Assembly: GCA_013397455.1 (NCBI GenBank)
Contig: VYZB01000014.1
Location: forward strand, 1,498,176 to 1,562,175
DNA length: 64,000 nt
Direction: 5' to 3'
Source of the DNA: Crotophaga sulcirostris
Taxonomy: Eukaryota; Chordata; Aves; Cuculiformes; Crotophagidae
This document shows positions 61,230-64,000 of this stretch, piece after piece; positions within the stretch are counted from its first letter, which is position 1; each line of letters opens with the position of its first letter. A program made the translations under genes and the position numbers. The notes below the pieces were generated by a model that made no database searches, was not told where the DNA came from, and was given only the letters and a program-made list of their open reading frames with translations.

Positions 61230-61460
61230 TTTCTCCGCCGGAATAAAATTATTCCTAACGACGTGGCCGGAATAGGCGCTTGCATATTAAAAGTGAGGGA
61301 GGGGAGGAGATGAGAAGGGAATATTTAGTGTAATCCAAGTGCTTGATTATCCATATTCTGATCAAAAAGAGTTTCTGAGGCCTGCTGGGAGTGATTAGAT
61401 TAATGTAATGCGTTTTGAAGGGTCTGTGTTTTCTCTCTTAATTTGGGTCATTACTCAGAA
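61230..61460. promoter_or_regulatory. Candidate regulatory islet just 3' of FEZF2
   Basis: AT-rich block with POU-like tgcatattaa (61281-61290), an OTX-type TAATCC (61331-61336) sharing its last base with the NKX2-type CAAGTG (61336-61341), gattatcc, and gattagattaatgtaatg. Tightly packed homeodomain-type words in a GC-rich flank suggest an enhancer. Confidence 0.33.
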
Positions 61461-61754
61461 AGCAGAGCGTGAGATCAATTCATCTGCACGCAGGGAAAGA
61501 GGCGTTCGGGAGCGGCTTTAACCGCGCCGGGATGCGCCGGCCCCGGGAAACGGCGCTCGGAAACTCCGGGCCGCGCTCGGCGGGTCCCGCAGCCCCGGTC
61601 CCGAGGGGGAGCAGCCCCTCTGCAGCCCCCCTGCTCCCTCCCTCCCTCGCTCTGTTTCCTCCAGGGGCCTCGGCTCCCCGCTGCATCTGCCGCGAGTCGC
61701 GTTTACACGGGGGAAGCCGCCGTTCGGACCGGTCCCCGAGGTGGGAAATGAGAC

Positions 61755-62045
61755 ACCTGCGAAGGGCCGGTTTATTGTCCCACGATAGATATATATGGAT
61801 ATATATATTCCTCACTTATTCGAGCGTACATTTAAAATGGAGATTTACAGACACGTATAAAGAGCGCTGTCCGGGCGGGGGGCGGCCAGCCCGGCCCCCC
61901 AAAAGGCGCCGTTAAATAAGATTCCTCTTATATACAAACTGCGGCTCGGGATCGCTTGCTACCGGCGGCTGAGCTCGCTGGGGAAGAGACAGAGAAGCGA
62001 AGGCTGGTTTGGATAAATAGCGCTGGCCCCGGGGGAGCCGGTCCC
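61755..62045 (-). other. FEZF2: FEZF2 3'UTR
   Basis: About 290 bases from the stop codon to just past the first minus-strand AATAAA (61771-61776). GC-rich near the stop and AT-rich near 61780-61850, with a tatatata-type run at 61788-61810. Confidence 0.55.
61771..61776 (-). terminator. FEZF2: FEZF2 poly(A) signal AATAAA
   Basis: TTTATT on the + strand. On the minus strand it is followed by ccggcccttcgcaggtgtct, which has a modest GT-rich element. It is the first such signal after the stop codon. Confidence 0.5.
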
Positions 62046-63888
<1,843 letters not shown>

Positions 63889-63968
63889 CACCGTTTCCAG
63901 CGGCCCCGAGCTCGCCGTGTCGCTCCGCCGGGCGAGAACTTGGTGTGAGCGGCCACCCGCTCTCGGCT
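63889..63968 (-). other. FEZF2: FEZF2 5' leader (possibly coding from ACG)
   Basis: Reads ACG GCG AGC TCG GGG CCG then CTG GAA ACG GTG before the first ATG; this matches the human N-terminal start (MASSASLET as I recall) except for the first codon. A possible acceptor on the minus strand (ggcttttctggaatgcag, cutting at 63969) suggests that a noncoding exon may lie beyond the window edge. Confidence 0.5.
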
Positions 63969-64000
63969 CTGCATTCCAGAAAAGCCAGGAGACAAATCAA

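Larger units (their letters stand above)
55796..61754. other. GC-rich intergenic flank 3' of FEZF2
   Basis: Convergent intergenic region between C3orf14 and FEZF2. From about 56330 on it alternates CpG-rich blocks with AT-rich islets. Many long overlapping frames occur on both strands, as expected when stop codons are rare in GC-rich DNA; none shows a domain. The islets at 56466-56600, 57075-57260, 57905-57990, 58738-58850, 59160-59800 and 61230-61460 stand out as regulatory candidates. A long G-run lies near 60222-60239. Confidence 0.65.

Overview
The window is vertebrate nuclear DNA, almost certainly from a bird. Three spliced genes are present: the 3' part of PTPRG (+), complete C3orf14/CEP15 (+) and FEZF2 (-). 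That order and orientation matches the human 3p14.2 locus (PTPRG, C3orf14, FEZF2) as I recall it. The recognisable interspersed repeats are mainly CR1 LINE fragments, repeat density is low, GC-rich islands are sharp and some introns are very short. All of this fits an avian genome. I cannot name the species.

Layout. 1-15057: the last 13 coding exons of PTPRG, covering most of the active phosphatase domain D1, the inactive domain D2 and the stop codon. Every exon joins its neighbour in a compatible phase with GT/AG ends. 15058 to about 20260: a long AT-rich PTPRG 3'UTR with a poly(A) signal. 20261-38320: intergenic DNA with one CR1 relic and some possible conserved noncoding blocks, but no gene I can support. 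38320-38664: a CR1 copy running into an assembly gap (38665-39535). 39536-39748: CpG-rich promoter and probable noncoding first exon of C3orf14, followed by a GC-rich tandem repeat. 43051-51527: the four coding exons of C3orf14, giving 131 residues. 51528 to about 55795: its putative 3'UTR or downstream transcribed region. 55796-61770: GC-rich flank downstream of FEZF2, with AT-rich islets carrying clustered homeodomain, SOX and forkhead type motifs, which are good enhancer candidates. 61771-63968: FEZF2, four coding exons and six C2H2 zinc fingers, 423 residues from the first in-frame ATG.

How the genes relate. They do not form a pathway. PTPRG is a type R5 receptor tyrosine phosphatase, C3orf14/CEP15 a small centrosome-associated protein, and FEZF2 a forebrain and corticofugal-neuron transcriptional repressor. 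The shared interest lies in regulation: the region between C3orf14 and FEZF2 probably holds FEZF2 control elements.

Most notable observations: the codon aligning with the usual FEZF2 initiator is ACG, not ATG, so the start is ambiguous; a 44-base-arm hairpin (MITE-like or miRNA-like) lies in a PTPRG intron; a perfect 18-base palindrome sits beside a CpG cluster in the same intron; SOX and homeodomain motif clusters lie 3' of FEZF2; and the last-third PTPRG intron gives an in-frame read-through ending in a membrane-anchor-like tail. I found no convincing wholly new biological system. Gene identities rest on recalled family sequences, not on a search.
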